From the NCBI GenBank assembly GCA_029851415.1, contig CM056743.1, forward strand, positions 89,068,501 to 89,132,500: DNA of 64,000 nucleotides, read 5' to 3'. The notes beneath the pieces were generated by a model. That model was not told the origin of the DNA. It saw only the letters and a list, made by a program, of their open reading frames with translations, and did not search any database. The stretch comes from Eretmocerus hayati (lineage: Eukaryota; Arthropoda; Insecta; Hymenoptera; Aphelinidae). Shown here one piece after another: positions 25,282-36,988 of the stretch; position 1 is the stretch's first letter; each line of letters starts with the position of its first letter. A program made the position numbers and the translations under genes.

Positions 25282-26559
25282 TCAAGACATATATGACTCC
25301 TCAAATCTTCCGCTGCAACTAAAATTATTCTCAGAAGGAGCCTTGTTAACTCGGATGTTGTCAGTCACCAGTGGCATTCTAACACTATCGTCATGAACTA
25401 TACTGGGATTCCTATGAATATTCACGTACTCAGCGCAGGATAGCGAGTCATTTTTCGAATCCTCTGGGAACTCAATGCAGAAATTCTCATGCACAATTCT
25501 ACAATCAACATTGACCACTATTGACTCTTCAGCAAAGGGGGCCTTATATTGCACTGCGATATCTGAAGGCGTTTCGAAAACTACTCGACAATGCTCATCT
25601 GTTGGTTTATTTACAGAGATTTCTTGTATTCCCTCAAACTCGACGTTCCCATTCAGAATAGTTGCTTTCAACGGAGTCATTCAAAATTTCCGAAACTCAT
25701 TGCAATATGAGTATCTTTCAGATTCGGATTTTATCTCGTCCTTGACATGAATTATGTGATCCTGATCTTCACGACAAAGGGAATGTTCACAAGTTGAGCG
25801 TTGTTCTTGGAAATTCTTTTCGGCATCAACGGTCTTTGACTCCATATTAAATCGATTCTTGTGAGAAATTGGCGCATTGCCAATATTATTCTGGTGTTAA
25901 TCCATCTCATAATATCCGCGATCCACTTTTTCATTCAAGCAATCATACACAATATGGAATTCATCGCTCGCATAACTGCAAGCGAAGATTTTAGCATAAT
26001 TCCAAGTTTTTGGGTAGCGTATTTGTATTAGCCACGCCGAATATGGCCACATATATTTCAAATATTCGTCAATCATAACGAAATCGACGCCATTGTTGAA
26101 TGATTCTTCCTCTGCGGGGGTTCCGAATCTCTCAATAATAGGAGCATATTGTGCTGAATAATAAAATTCATCCAATTTTCTTCCGAAATGGAGTAGCGAT
26201 TCTCTCGGCTGTCTACGCAACTATCTAATTTGATTTAAATTGGCAATCAAAGCAGGCAGCTCCTCGAATTGGATGCAAAAACCCATCAAGAATGCATGTA
26301 CCGTTGAGTATAGTACCATAAGCGGTTTGAAAATATCTTCTGCTCTGCATCTTAAAGTATCAGAAATTGCTCGTAGTACAATTCGTTGGTCCTTCCATCC
26401 ACAGTCTCCCGAAATTCGCCGGACATGAGGATAAAATATCCCAATCTGGTCCACAGAGCCGTCAAATTTTATGAACTGATTGCAGTATGAAGCACAGTAT
26501 TCTTCCATTTTTCCAAATTTTGGGATTCGCAATCTTAATTCGAGGTACTTAGCTAACAC
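25282..26559 (-). pseudogene. Retrotransposon Gag-like frame, decayed
   Basis: One continuous minus-strand frame, broken by stops near 26221, 25897 and 25683, spans about 425 codons. Its middle has RRQPRESLLHFGRKLDEFYYS (26219 downwards), which resembles the helical capsid region of arthropod LTR-retrotransposon Gag proteins. The later part (25680-25282) is an acidic, Glu/Asn-rich stretch without a motif I know. No protease or RT follows on the minus strand, and no LTRs could be found. It could also be a host gene derived from gag, but the stops argue against function. Confidence 0.4.
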
Positions 26560-27494
26560 AATTTGATTGATGAATGAGATTGCATCTTAGGTAGCATTCA
26601 TTCCAAGATATAATCGATTAAACGTGCCGTGGATTTTGTCATATCAGTTGACGACTACTAATGAGAACACAATCATATGGTCACAGCGGGGTGATCTCGT
26701 CGGTCCTGTGCCATTATTATTGACTCAAAGTCAGACACAATGAATTCAGTCGTCTTCTTCAACATAAAATCAGACACGCTCATTTCATCACATTAGCGAA
26801 TGCGCTCGAGTCACACATAATACGGAACGAATTCTCCCAATCGAATGGTTAGCTCAACGAGACTATCCACTTTTTCCAACTAATGGCTCTCCCGTCTTTC
26901 AGGTAAAAATCCAACTACGGCGATGTATGCACCAAAAATCATGGCTGATTCAAAAATTGAAATTTTGCAGAGATCATGCTTATCATCTGGTATCAGTACT
27001 TTACTCGTTCTGATGCTGGTTCTGCTTGCTGAGAGGAGTTTCCGTGCCGTGGCTGGTCATCCTCAAATTTTCAAAGTCCATCGCGTGTTGATTAGTGTCC
27101 ACGAAGACGGTCAGTTTAGCCATCTTCGGGCACTGGTGGTGATCCAGATGACTCTTGCGGATGGGCTGGATGCGATGAGGCAGCTCGCGCGATGGTGGAC
27201 GACGGTCGGGTCGGGCTGGGCACTCGCTGTTGTTCCATTTTGCTCGTTTCTTGTGGATTCTGCCTGGCTCAACTCTTATCTCCTCTCAGTCACTTTTGAT
27301 TCTTCACGACACTCTCGTAAAAATTTGCAGACTCCGAAAAATTCTTCAAAAAGAATTTGTTCTAACTTTTGTAAAAGAAATTTCACTTGCGGGGAACTAC
27401 CTCACCTAGCACCAAAAGGGGAATGTAACGTGAGAAGGTAGAGTTTCCAGGAGGAGCACGAGTGATTGGGTTGAAGAGTGACATTTATGTACGA
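26560..27494. other. No gene recognised
   Basis: A 172-codon plus-strand frame at 26923-27441 starts with a plausible hydrophobic stretch (residues 20-35), but nothing else supports a gene. It may belong to the upstream part of the minus-strand gag-like remnant. Confidence 0.35.
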
Positions 27495-27926
27495 GGGATA
27501 ATTGATGGCTGAGAGAGAGTGTGTGGATAGTTAGGTTGGTCTGAGCGGTTTGTCCGCGGCGAGGCCCGTCGTCAACGACAATGGCTTGGAGAAACCAAAA
27601 CGTATTCGCGAGGATGTCGAGCGCGACCGCGTTTGGTCTGCAGCTTGTTGCGTCGCGCGCGCGAGACCGGGGAGCGCCGCACGTCCCGGTGATGCACGCA
27701 GCGCGAGTGGAGCGCGAGCGGCGTGAAGAGAGCTGCGCGGGTCTGGCAATGTTTATGAGCTTGAGAAATCAGTGATTTGTTTTATTGAATAATAATATCA
27801 GGTGGGTACATTGATTCACGAACAACGAATATCGCTTGCCTTGATTATTAATTCGAAGGTCTGATAATAACTAATCACAACTCCTCGGTCTCAGATCCTC
27901 TATGGATTCGTTTGTACTGACGGGAA

Positions 27927-27998
27927 GGTGCATACGGTCGGGTGGTAGAATACTCGCCTCGCACGCAATAGGTTGCGGGTTCAAGCCTGCGATCAACC
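27927..27998 (+). tRNA. tRNA-like sequence in the left arm of FB-D (probably pseudo)
   Basis: This 72-nt block has a good A box (GGGTGGTAGAATACTC) and B box (GGGTTCAAGCC). It is followed by a T-run at 28003-28010 that could end Pol III transcription. The acceptor ends GGTGCAT and ATCAACC pair at only five of seven positions. The anticodon loop reads CTCGCAC, giving CGC, but the 3' side of the stem (GCAAT) no longer pairs well. The body looks glycine- or alanine-tRNA-derived. I take it as a tRNA-derived promoter module rather than a working tRNA. Confidence 0.45.
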
Positions 27999-28617
27999 AA
28001 AATTTTTTTTCTCCGTTATGTCGCCTTTTCAAAGTTTTTTTCATCATATCCAGGTATCTCGATTCAATTGGTCTGTCCAATGATTACATAGATGATATGA
28101 GGATGAAACTAATTTCGGATCAGTCTTACAACTACGGCCAAAAAAAAGCAATAGGGAGAAATGTGAATTGTTGATTTCAGATCATTTCAACGAATCTCCA
28201 GGATATTCCTGCAATTTGAATGGTTCTGCAAAAATATACTTATCATCACAAATTTTTATTCGTTTTGGGTAAGATTTTGCCTTAAAATCCAGAGGTGCAG
28301 GTCACCCTCACCTATGATTGATTGATTGATTGATTAAATATTTATCGAGGCTATTAGGTATAACCCTATTCAGCCCTGATGAGATTCATACAGGAATGAA
28401 TCAATTCATACTGACATACTAATGATTATGACTGATGGGAAGAGTAACTATGCAAGGACACGAGAAACGTGTGAAAGTGTTTGCAGATGTATGTTTGCAG
28501 AAGAAGAAGTATACTATCTGACAGTAATGTCACAGGAATCAAGAATCATGGATGGAGAATCGAAATTGATATTTGATTATACAGTTTTAGGACAGTAATT
28601 ACGGAGGAGAAAATTCT

Positions 28618-28689
28618 GGTTGATCGCAGGCTTGAACCCGCAACCTCCCGCGTGCAAGAAGAGTATCCTACCACTCGAACGTATGCACC
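28618..28689 (-). tRNA. tRNA-like sequence in the right arm of FB-D (probably pseudo)
   Basis: This is the inverted partner of the left-arm sequence, with the same A and B boxes. The anticodon loop is CTTGCAC, which would read TGC. The short T-run TTTT follows on the minus strand near 28611. The D and anticodon stems are imperfect. It was carried as part of the palindrome. Confidence 0.45.
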
Positions 28690-29215
28690 TCCCCGTAAGT
28701 ACGAACAAATGTTATATTCCAGCTGCGGGCCCCCATAGGGGATCTGGGATCGGGAATTTGTGATAATTTATTATCAAACTTCCGAATGAATAATCAAGGC
28801 AAGCGGTACACGTTGTCTGTGAATCAATGTATCCAGCCAATATTATTATTCCATGGAACAAATCACCGATTCTCCAAGCTCATGAACATTGCCAGATCCG
28901 CGCAGCTCTCGTCACACCGCTCGCGCTCTGCCTGCACTGCGCGCATCGCCGGGCCGTACGGCGCGGCCCGATCTCGCGCGCGCGACCAAACAAGCGATCA
29001 GACCAAACGCGGTCGCGCTTGACGTCCCCGCGAGTACGTTTTGGTTTCTCCGTGGAGTCGCGACGCGGCATCGCGCTTGGATGGGGGAAGGGGCGATTAT
29101 CCAACAAAAACGCTGACGGTGCACCTATTGCATCGTCAGGTGACGAGGTGAGGCGCGAGCCGCAGGCTCGGTACTCACCACGCCACACTACTATCCAAAA
29201 GCTACAATTATCCCC

Positions 29216-30389
29216 TGCAACTCCGTGATATAGCTCGTTTTCAGCGTAAGATTATTTTTGGTCCAGATCGTGTTTCATAAGGCTGTGTGCGACTTTTTCT
29301 TATGTATTCCCACCCGTAGGAACCAAAAACGAGGTTCACTTAGGCCTCGAGGGTCAAGGGTTATTGTAAATCGTGAGATACCGATGCTGGCGAAGAGACT
29401 ACACTTTTCCAGAAAACGCCCAGATCCGTCGAATTGCTGTGCTGCTGAGGGGAGCATTTGGATGGACCCCGATCACTCATGGAACTATGTTTCCCTACGA
29501 GTCATTCTTTTGAGTATCACCAGGTTTTTGGTCGTTGGTCAGGGATTTTCCTGTAACTCTAGGTGTATGTTTTATATGATGGAAAGAGATGGGGAGCACA
29601 ATTTTTAGGCCACGGAAGTCATCCCTGCGAGTTGGACAAGCTAACTTCGATTTTGAAATTCGCAAAACAATGAGTTTTCTCATCTTGTGATTGACTTCTG
29701 ATTAGTATAGGACCCTATAGAAAAATTTTAGAGTACATACTACGTAAAAAAAAGCTGGAGCGAAGAAATACTGTCTAGTCCAGAAATGGTCAGAATAACC
29801 TCAAAAAAGTAACTTTTCCACAAAAAAACGGATTTTTCAGCCCATAAAGCGAATTTTATCACAAATTCGACGTTTTCACTAGACTTCTCGTCAAATTTCA
29901 CGTCGAAAACCGCTCCAACTTATTTGGGGTGAGGATGGGTTTGGCCACCATAACAGTGGCATCAGAAGCAGGGTCATGAAAATAGAGCTCAACTTGCGTT
30001 GTTTCGGAGGGAAACTTATGATACGGGTCGACAAAACCGTGTGTCAAGATGAGTGCATAGATCAAGGAATACATTTTTGGTGTATTTTCCGGCGTAGAAA
30101 CCGAATCTGACCCCAGTTCTGCACCTAAATAACAGGTTTTCTTCTGAATCGTGAGACAGTGATTCTATGAAAATTACAGCTGCCAGCGTTTTCAACTAAT
30201 CTTGTGAATACATGGTTTCGATAGTGCATACTTAAATTGTCCCCAGAGCGTGTCTGAACTATGAATTCTCACGGATTTTGACATGCTGGACACGATAGCA
30301 GTGTTTCAGAAGAGGTAGGATGCCATCGAGATGAGTGACGAGATGATTTTTCGAGTTGCTATCGGCAAAATTTGACCAATTTCGCAATG
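29216..30389. other. No gene recognised
   Basis: I see no coding motif here. The 3' part may include the degenerate left end of the foldback element that follows. Confidence 0.4.
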
Positions 30390-31972
30390 AATATTAAAGT
30401 GCTCGCGAAGTAGACCAGAGCACATTTGAGCGATTTCTGGGCCCGCTTCAAAGTAATCCAGCTCCCACTAGACATGAGATAATCGACTTTTACCACTTGT
30501 CATTTTGACGGTCTTGCAAAAAGCTACAATTTGACCACTTGTAGAAGTTGATTATGGGACTTCTCATAGGAGTTACAGTCGTTACAAAATGGGCAGTTTC
30601 GTGAAAATGCCAAACTTTGAGCTCACTTGAGAAAAATCGTTTCTTTTCTTTCGACCTCAAGCCTGTGCGAATATGTCTTTTTGATACAAATACTATCAAT
30701 CAGAATAATGTACTGGGTGGGCCATTCAATTCTCGATTTTATTCAGCCAATTTAAATCACCCTCTTTTGACTCTCTGCTGGAAATGATCTCACAATTGTG
30801 GCTCAAATGTGCTTTCATCTGAACTCATGTGCGCCAACCCGTGCAAAATCACTCCCCAAAGTACCCCCAAATACTTAAGAAAACTCCTGGTGGCGAGCCT
30901 GGAGTCAGATGCGGTCTGGAGGTTCCATTTTACGAGTCAAATATGGGCATTGATTCGTGTAAATATCTGCGAGCCAAGCTGACCATCAGATCGTGTTTAG
31001 ATGGTCATTTTGAGTCGGAAAAACAAACTTGGATCGTTTTTCTAGACGCACGTCTCATTCGTGAGCTAGAATGAGTAAAACCCTTCTCATGCTCACCTGC
31101 GTAGACGAATTAATAACCATATTTGACTCGCGAAATAGAACCTCCAGGCCGCATCTGACTCCAGGCTCGCCTCGGAAAGTTTTTCTATATATTTGGGGGT
31201 ATTCTGAGGAGTGATTCGCCGCAGGTTGGCGTACATTGGTTCAGATGGAAGCATATTCAAGGCACAACTGTGAGATCATTTTTAGCAAAAAGTCAAAAAA
31301 GGGTGTTTTGAATTGGCTGAATAAAATCGAGAATTGAATGGCCCACCCGGATCATTGTGCTGATTGATAGTCTTTGTATCCAGAAACATATTCGCACTGT
31401 TTTGGGGTCGAAAGGGGAAAAAACGATTTTTTTCGGTTGAGCTCAAAGTTTGGCATTTCCACGAAACTGCCCATTTTGTAACCACTGTAACTCCTATGAG
31501 AAGTCCGATAATCAACTTTTTACGAGTGGTCAAATTGTAGCTTTTTTCAAGACCTCCAAAATGACCACTGGTAAAAGTCGATCATCTCATATCTAGTGGG
31601 AGCTGGATCACTTTGAAGCAGGCCCAAAAATCGCTAAAATGCGCTCTCAACAGATAGCTCCTAGAAGTTGCTAGGCTCGATTATTGCCCTTGGACAATTC
31701 TTTTCCTGCAAGTACCATTCTCGAGGAAGAAAATGCGCTGAAATACGTCAAAAAATATTGAGTTTAGTCGGAGCTATGATTTCCCCAAAATAGGCTCGAA
31801 AAAGGCCTTGAATGGATCTTCCATGGGCTCTCAAGCCTATGAGGGGCTTTGGAAAAATTCTAAAGAAAGTTTCTCTTTTTATTCAAACATGGTACAAGCG
31901 GAAAAATGTTTTTCGGGATTTTTTCCAGACCCTGCTGGTGACGGCTCTGGCTGGAATGCTCCGAAATGGCCC
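30390..31972. mobile_element. Foldback element FB-E
   Basis: Arms of about 560 bp, 30390-30965 and 31083-31660, are inverted copies around a spacer near 30966-31082. For example AATTCTCGATTTTATTCAGCC near 30727 mirrors GGCTGAATAAAATCGAGAATT near 31314. Sequence from 31660 to 31972 matches the right end of the element at 34159-35030, so both are one family. The right end abuts the Polinton terminus. The left terminus is unclear. Open frames in the arms are mirror-image noise. Confidence 0.7.
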
Positions 31973-32039
31973 ATACATACATATTAGGGTGTCCGTTATT
32001 TCCCAAGTTTCTCCGATCACCCATGCCACCCCCCACAAC

Positions 32040-33367
32040 CAGGGTTTTGCACGAAACTAAATATCTCGTTTCGTTTCGCATCATGAAAGCCTATTTCAGT
32101 TTCGGTTTGGATTTCGTTTCGGACTAACCGGAATCCGATCCGAAACAAAATTGAATTTTGAGCCTCTGACCCGAAACGAAACTTATTGTGTTCCGAATTA
32201 AGTTTGGGTGCACTGAAACATAATTCCAATTTAGTTTCGGTTCGCATTATGTATCAAAACCGAAACGAAATTCGGTTCGCATTCCGTATCAAAACCGAAA
32301 CGAAATTCGGTTTCATGTTTGAACCGAAATATGACCCGAAACTGAAGTCAATTTTTGTCTCGGTGACACGAAACGGAATGCTATCGATGGCGATTTATGT
32401 TTCGGTGCACCGAAACTATCTTGAATTTAGTTTCGGGCCAAGTTTTGTGCCAAAGACCAAGATTCGAACCGAAACTATTTGAGTTTCGGTTTGAGGATCC
32501 GAAACAAAACTTCATGAACCTAGAATTATGTTTCGGTGCAACGAAACATTATCATTTTGTCTCATTTTATTTCGGACTAGCTCTGCGAAAGTAGTTTTTT
32601 GTCAAATATCGTTTTCGCTTGGAGACTGAATTCAAATCGGTCCGGGTTTGAATTGCGTAACTCGAATTTTTGTTCGATCTCGAGCGAATTTTTCAGTGGA
32701 AGTTTAGTGTTTCTTATACCAGAGCAAAAAAAAAAAGATATATACACAGTGGTTAGTAATCATAATTATAGGTATGGTCATTATGAGTTGTATTATGATA
32801 GTGAAGTTTTTACTCTATCTGTGACCTTTCTTGTCTAATGCAACCCTAGAATCACATTAACAGATTTTCAATTCAGAAGCCGGAACATTACGTTGCACAT
32901 TGATTTAGTTTCGCCTCTTAATCCGAAACAAAACGATACCAGAGTTCAGTTTCGCCTCATGATACGAAACTTAATTTCGTTTCGGTTTGAGTTTCGGTTT
33001 TGACACGAAATGCGAACCGAAACTAAAGTCGAATTATGTTTCAGTGCACCAAAACATAATCCTCGATACGTGATATTTTGTTTCGGATCCTTGACCCGGA
33101 ACTCAATTTCGTTTCTGACCGGATTTCGGTTTTGGGCCGAAATTCATTTCAAAACCTATTCAAGAATAGTTTCGGTTCGGATTTCGGCCCAAGAACCGAA
33201 ATGCACTCTGGTTTCGGTGCACCGGAACATAATTCCACACCATTTGAGTTTCGTTTCGGACCTTCGATACGAAAATGATTATGTTTCGGATCGGGCTTAC
33301 GTGGCCTATCCGAAACGAAACAAATTACCGGTGCACCGCAAATAATTTAGTTTCGGGTCAGACCCTG
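32040..33367. mobile_element. hAT-type MITE rich in GTTTCGG words, 1328 bp
   Basis: The ends CAGGGTTTTGCACGAAACTAAA and, inverted, CAGGGTCTGACCCGAAACTAAA are flanked by the identical 8-bp repeat CCCACAAC (32032-32039 and 33368-33375). CAGGGT-type ends and an 8-bp target duplication are hAT hallmarks. The interior is packed with GTTTCGG / CCGAAAC words in both directions, which create many chance open frames. A middle stretch (about 32590-32880) lacks them. No transposase is encoded. Confidence 0.85.
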
Positions 33368-34158
33368 CCCACAACCTAATCATTTGGTGAGATATTGCGA
33401 GAAAAAAATTTTCAGGAACCTAGGTGAAGTTTGAGTGCTGTCCCACCTAGAGCGTGTCTTATTTGGAATGTAACCTTCTAAATAAAAATTTGAGTTAATG
33501 ATCCGCATTTACCGCGCATGCATTCCCTTCTACGTCCTCAATAGTGTTTTCAATCGATAGCGGGTGCAATTTCCTTCAAAATGACTACCTGAAATATTCA
33601 ATTTGATACAGTAGAACCGGAGATAGCCCACACATTCGCATATAATCCACCTGAAGAAAACAAAAGTGCCTGAAAACGACCATTCTTTGTTTTTTTCGGT
33701 TTTTAGAGCCTAGTAAAAAATCCTGACGATTAGAGGTAAAACTACACGGAGAAAACAAAACTGGGTATGATCGGCGCGTCCTCTTCGTTGCTTTGTACGC
33801 AGGAGAAAGAGAGGGGAGCCGCTATATTTGCCTTTGCGACAATGATTCATCCGCACAACGCGATCAAGTCTTGGCTGCCCGGATATTCTCCTGGCGGCAA
33901 AGAATTTTTCGAGAGGCAAGACCAAATCGCATGCGTTCGGCTGATCTCGTCTCCTCTCGGATCATTATGAGGCGTTCGGTGTTATCGCACGCACGTGTGA
34001 CGATCTGCATGATATTGGCAACGTATTATATAGCGAGCTGTTGCAATTGTATAAGTCACACTGCATGTTCTTCAGTATAAGTTCAAAAGAATTATGAGGA
34101 TCATTGCAATTCTATGATTCTGAACCACAGTATACGATCACGGGATTCTGGGCTTTCG

Positions 34159-35030
34159 GCGCATTTCGGTAAGAACCAACTCCAGAGGGGTCTGGGAAGA
34201 ATCCCCAAAAGAATTTTTCTATCGTTATTATGTTTGAATAGAACAAATTAATCTTAGTGGATTTTTTTTGAAACCCCTCCTGCCGTGTAGAGCTCATTTG
34301 AGATCCATTTTAGGCCCTTCATTCAGCCTATTTGACAAAAATCATAGCTCCGACTAGATTGAACTTCTTTCGACGCACACGAGCGCATTTTCTCCGACAA
34401 GACTGGTATTTTTGAGAGGAGAGTAGTCCCACGTCGATAGCTGAACCTAGTAACTTCTAGGAATAACTTGTTGGAAGCGAATTTTAGCGATTTCGGGTCT
34501 TTTCCAAAGTGATCTAGCTCTACTAATCATTTTGGGGGTCTTGAAAAAACCTACAATTGGACCACTGGTGAGAATTGACCATCGAACTTCACATAATAGA
34601 AGTTACAGCTGATAGAATTAGAGTAGTTTTTTCAAAATTGACGAACTTCGAGCTCAATTTACAATAATCGCTCTTCTATTTTCGACCTCGAAACAACGCA
34701 AATTCGGGACAATTCCTTTTGTAAAAGTACTAGTCTTGACAAGGAGAATGCGCCCATGTGCGTCACATCGAGTTGAGTCTAGTCGAAGCTATGATTTTGC
34801 AAAAATGGGCTTGAAAATAGCCTTAGATGAATCGCCTATGTGCCCTATACGACGCCCGGGGGTTTCGAAAGAATCCAACAATGATTCTCTCGTAACATTT
34901 GAACATAGTACTGATGGAAATTTTTTTTGCAATTCTTCCCAGACTCCCCTGGGGATCGTCCCTGACGAAATACGCCGGAATGTATCTTGTAGTCGATCTT
35001 GTGGGTATGTATTATCCATGCAAGGAAGTA
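34159..35030. mobile_element. Foldback-family element FB-F in the left repeat
   Basis: This segment interrupts the left Polinton repeat and is absent from the right one. Its ends are inverted: TCTGGGAAGAATCCCC near 34190 against TTCTTCCCAGACTCCCC near 34934. Its interior matches the arms of the element at 30390-31972. No protein is encoded. Confidence 0.7.
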
Positions 35031-35499
35031 GATGAATGAGGCTGGTCCGAGTATACCCGGGAACGCCAAGGCTTGTCCGGGCACACGCCGTATTTACTAT
35101 GGTTTGTCCGGCCACACGCCCGTATTTGTTTTTGCCGTAACCCATAACTCATCTCTCTTAACCCACACCCATCTCGCAAACCCAACTCCCTAACCCATAA
35201 CCCATCTCGTGAACCCAACTCTCAAACCCAACTCTCTGACCATAACCCATCTTCCTAACCCATGACCCATCGCAAACCCACCCTAAGCTGAGCTCTCTGA
35301 CCCATAATCCAACTTTATAACCCATCTTCCTCACCCATAATCTAACTGTCTAACGTACCCTTAAGACCCCATAACCCAACCCTCTAACCCATCTCCCTCG
35401 GATCCATAACTCATCTAACCTATAAGCCACCTCTCACTGACCCGTAACCTAACCCTTTAACTTATTCAATTCTCTCACCCATAACCCAACTTGCTCCAT

Positions 35500-35840
35500 A
35501 ACCCATGTGACTCCAAAAGATTGTCTGCTCCATAACCCAACTTGCTCCATAACCCATGTGACCCCTAAAGATTGGCTGCTCCATAACCCAAATGTCTTCA
35601 AAAGATACGTTGCTCCATAATCCAACTTGCTCCATAACCTATATTTCAAGGTCTTTTAGCCGTATCTTAGTGGATAATGCCCGAAGAGGCCCCGCAATGA
35701 GCGCATTGGATCCTCCGTATAACCCCCTACAATTTGTAATTCCGGAACTGTTTCACCATCAGTCGGTAATGTAGATCTCTTCCTCGCCATCAGTCGACAA
35801 CATAGATTTCTTTCTTATCGTCAGTTGGTAAGACATGATT
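35500..35840 (+). repeat. Subterminal repeat block, copy 1
   Basis: CTCCATAACCCAACTTGCTCC words, then one unit of the 118-bp repeat (with GTCTTTTAGCCGTATCT near 35651), then a CATCAGTCGGTAA block. The same order occurs, expanded, at 37990-38860. Confidence 0.7.
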
Positions 35841-36112
35841 TCGGCTGTGGGGGTGATGGGGGACCAGATGGCCCTACGCGCGCCCTATTCTAAGCCAAAT
35901 TCTTCGGATTTATGACGCGTAATTCAGTGGTTAACATTTCGGGATGCAGTGAGATCCTGATAATTTTATTAGGGAGGTGACAAGGGCCCCGCCTCCGCCC
36001 TTGTCCGTGAGGTCCTACCTCCTCTGTATGTCTTTTATCACAGATGAAGGACATCCGGGGCCTCCAACCTCTCCGCATTGACCTCCGTTTTTTTTAAGTC
36101 TTTATTTTCCAA

Positions 36113-36803
36113 TTAATTGTACATAGTATAGATTTTTTCGCGTTCAGCTGAGGAGAGGGCGTGGCAACCTGGTGAACCGACACGACGAGTAGAGCTCGAG
36201 TCAACCACGTCCTCACCCTCGTCGTCATCAGGGTCGCGGATGAAAGTCTGCAGATATCGGCGATTGTTCAACATCCACTGCTGGAGCTTGTGCGCATTAT
36301 GCACCACGCAGGAGGGTTCCAAATGCTCAGGGTGGAGCTTGCACAGAATCGTGTTCAGGACATGTAATTTCCTCAAAGCCGGACAGCCGAGCTCTTTCAA
36401 CTCATCGATCAAGCTGTAAGGAAATGGAAAGGTTAGGTCGATGACGAGAGTATGCCGATACCAATACCCACGTGAAGGGCAGCTGATTTGCCAGCTATCT
36501 GTTCTTCTCTGACCCTTTGACGAAGACCTTCCTAGCGGTTCCCAGCATGACCTGGAGAACCGTCTTAACCTCGCTGTAAGGAACATCCCCAGCACCCCAT
36601 CTCAAACCGCGAAAGTTGTATTCCAACCAGCCGTTACTCGACTTATGCTCTCGAGCCAGGGTATGCCAAGAGTGAGGAGGCTGGAAGTGGTATACGATAG
36701 GAACAGCTTCCTCGGAGACTGCCAGAATGGCCACTTCCTTGGCTACAAAGGCCACTTCGTTGTTGTAGGTTAGGAAACCCTGGACGTCCAGAACGTAATC
36801 CAT
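36113..36803 (-). pseudogene. 'DMQGF' Polinton protein, left paralogue (spliced, one stop)
   Basis: This is a homologue of the protein at 50520-51041. Its start is placed at 36803, 38 bases downstream of a TATATAAG box at 36841-36848. Exon 1 carries MDYVLDVQGF, KEVAIL, a W.E.NFRG..WGAGDVPY block and VFVKGSEK. A likely intron at about 36416-36485 has a TTTCCTTACAG acceptor. Exon 2 has LIDELKELGCPALRKL, C...H and CVVHN. A TAG near 36497 falls before the splice. The Asp and KE pattern resembles the first motif of RNase H-fold exonucleases, and the C...H...CxxH end could bind zinc. Both are inference; the true function is unknown to me. Confidence 0.6.
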
Positions 36804-36840
36804 CTTCACGGCTACTGAGCTTCTCCCCGATCTGCCACTC

Positions 36841-36848
36841 TTATATAT
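36841..36848 (-). promoter_or_regulatory. TATA box of the left 'DMQGF' gene
   Basis: Minus-strand TATATAAG lies 38 bases before the ATG at 36803. The right paralogue has the same arrangement (GATATAAG at 50475). Confidence 0.6.
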
Positions 36849-36988
36849 CTTCGACACGGTGAACTCATCGACCCCCACTCTGACATCTAGGCCCCCCCCC
36901 CAGATTCTTCTGCAGGAGATAGCGAGGGGACATACGGCAGCTGTCTCTCATACGTAAAACTATCCAATTCCATGCTGTCCAGTCTTAG

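Larger units (their letters stand above)
27495..29215. mobile_element. Foldback element FB-D with tRNA-like sequences in both arms
   Basis: The left arm (about 27495-28060) and right arm (about 28590-29215) are inverted copies. They share an end GGGATAATTG / CAATTATCCC, a GC-rich block with GAGAAACCAAAACG, and an A/T-rich block with TTGATTATTXATTCG. Each arm also holds a tRNA-like sequence oriented inwards. The central spacer (28060-28590) is A/T rich. A short (ATTG)n run lies at about 28314-28335. No transposase is present. The GC-rich arm sections yield long open frames on both strands, which are artefacts of base composition. Confidence 0.75.
31982..35500. repeat. Polinton left terminal inverted repeat, with two insertions
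   Basis: Blocks 31982-32039, 33368-34158 and 35031-35500 match the right repeat in reverse order. The two gaps are a hAT-type MITE and a foldback element. The inner part is a degenerate minisatellite of TAACCCA-like words. Landmarks shared with the right side include GGTTTGTCCGG near 35100 and the AAGCCACCTCTCACTGACCC block near 35424. Confidence 0.85.

Noticed and set aside
26923..27441. A secreted or membrane host protein
   Set aside because: Only one hydrophobic stretch supports it; there is no family resemblance, promoter or exon structure.
28827..29228. A 133-codon frame and overlapping frames on both strands
   Set aside because: They lie in the GC-rich arm of a foldback element and mirror the left arm; no domain is present.
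32186..33345. Several 65-110 codon open frames with FGS/ETET-like composition
   Set aside because: They are translations of the GTTTCGG word array inside the hAT-type MITE.
35034..35500. A true telomere or telomeric insertion
   Set aside because: The words are irregular, occur as an inverted pair at both Polinton ends and are clearly part of its terminal repeats.
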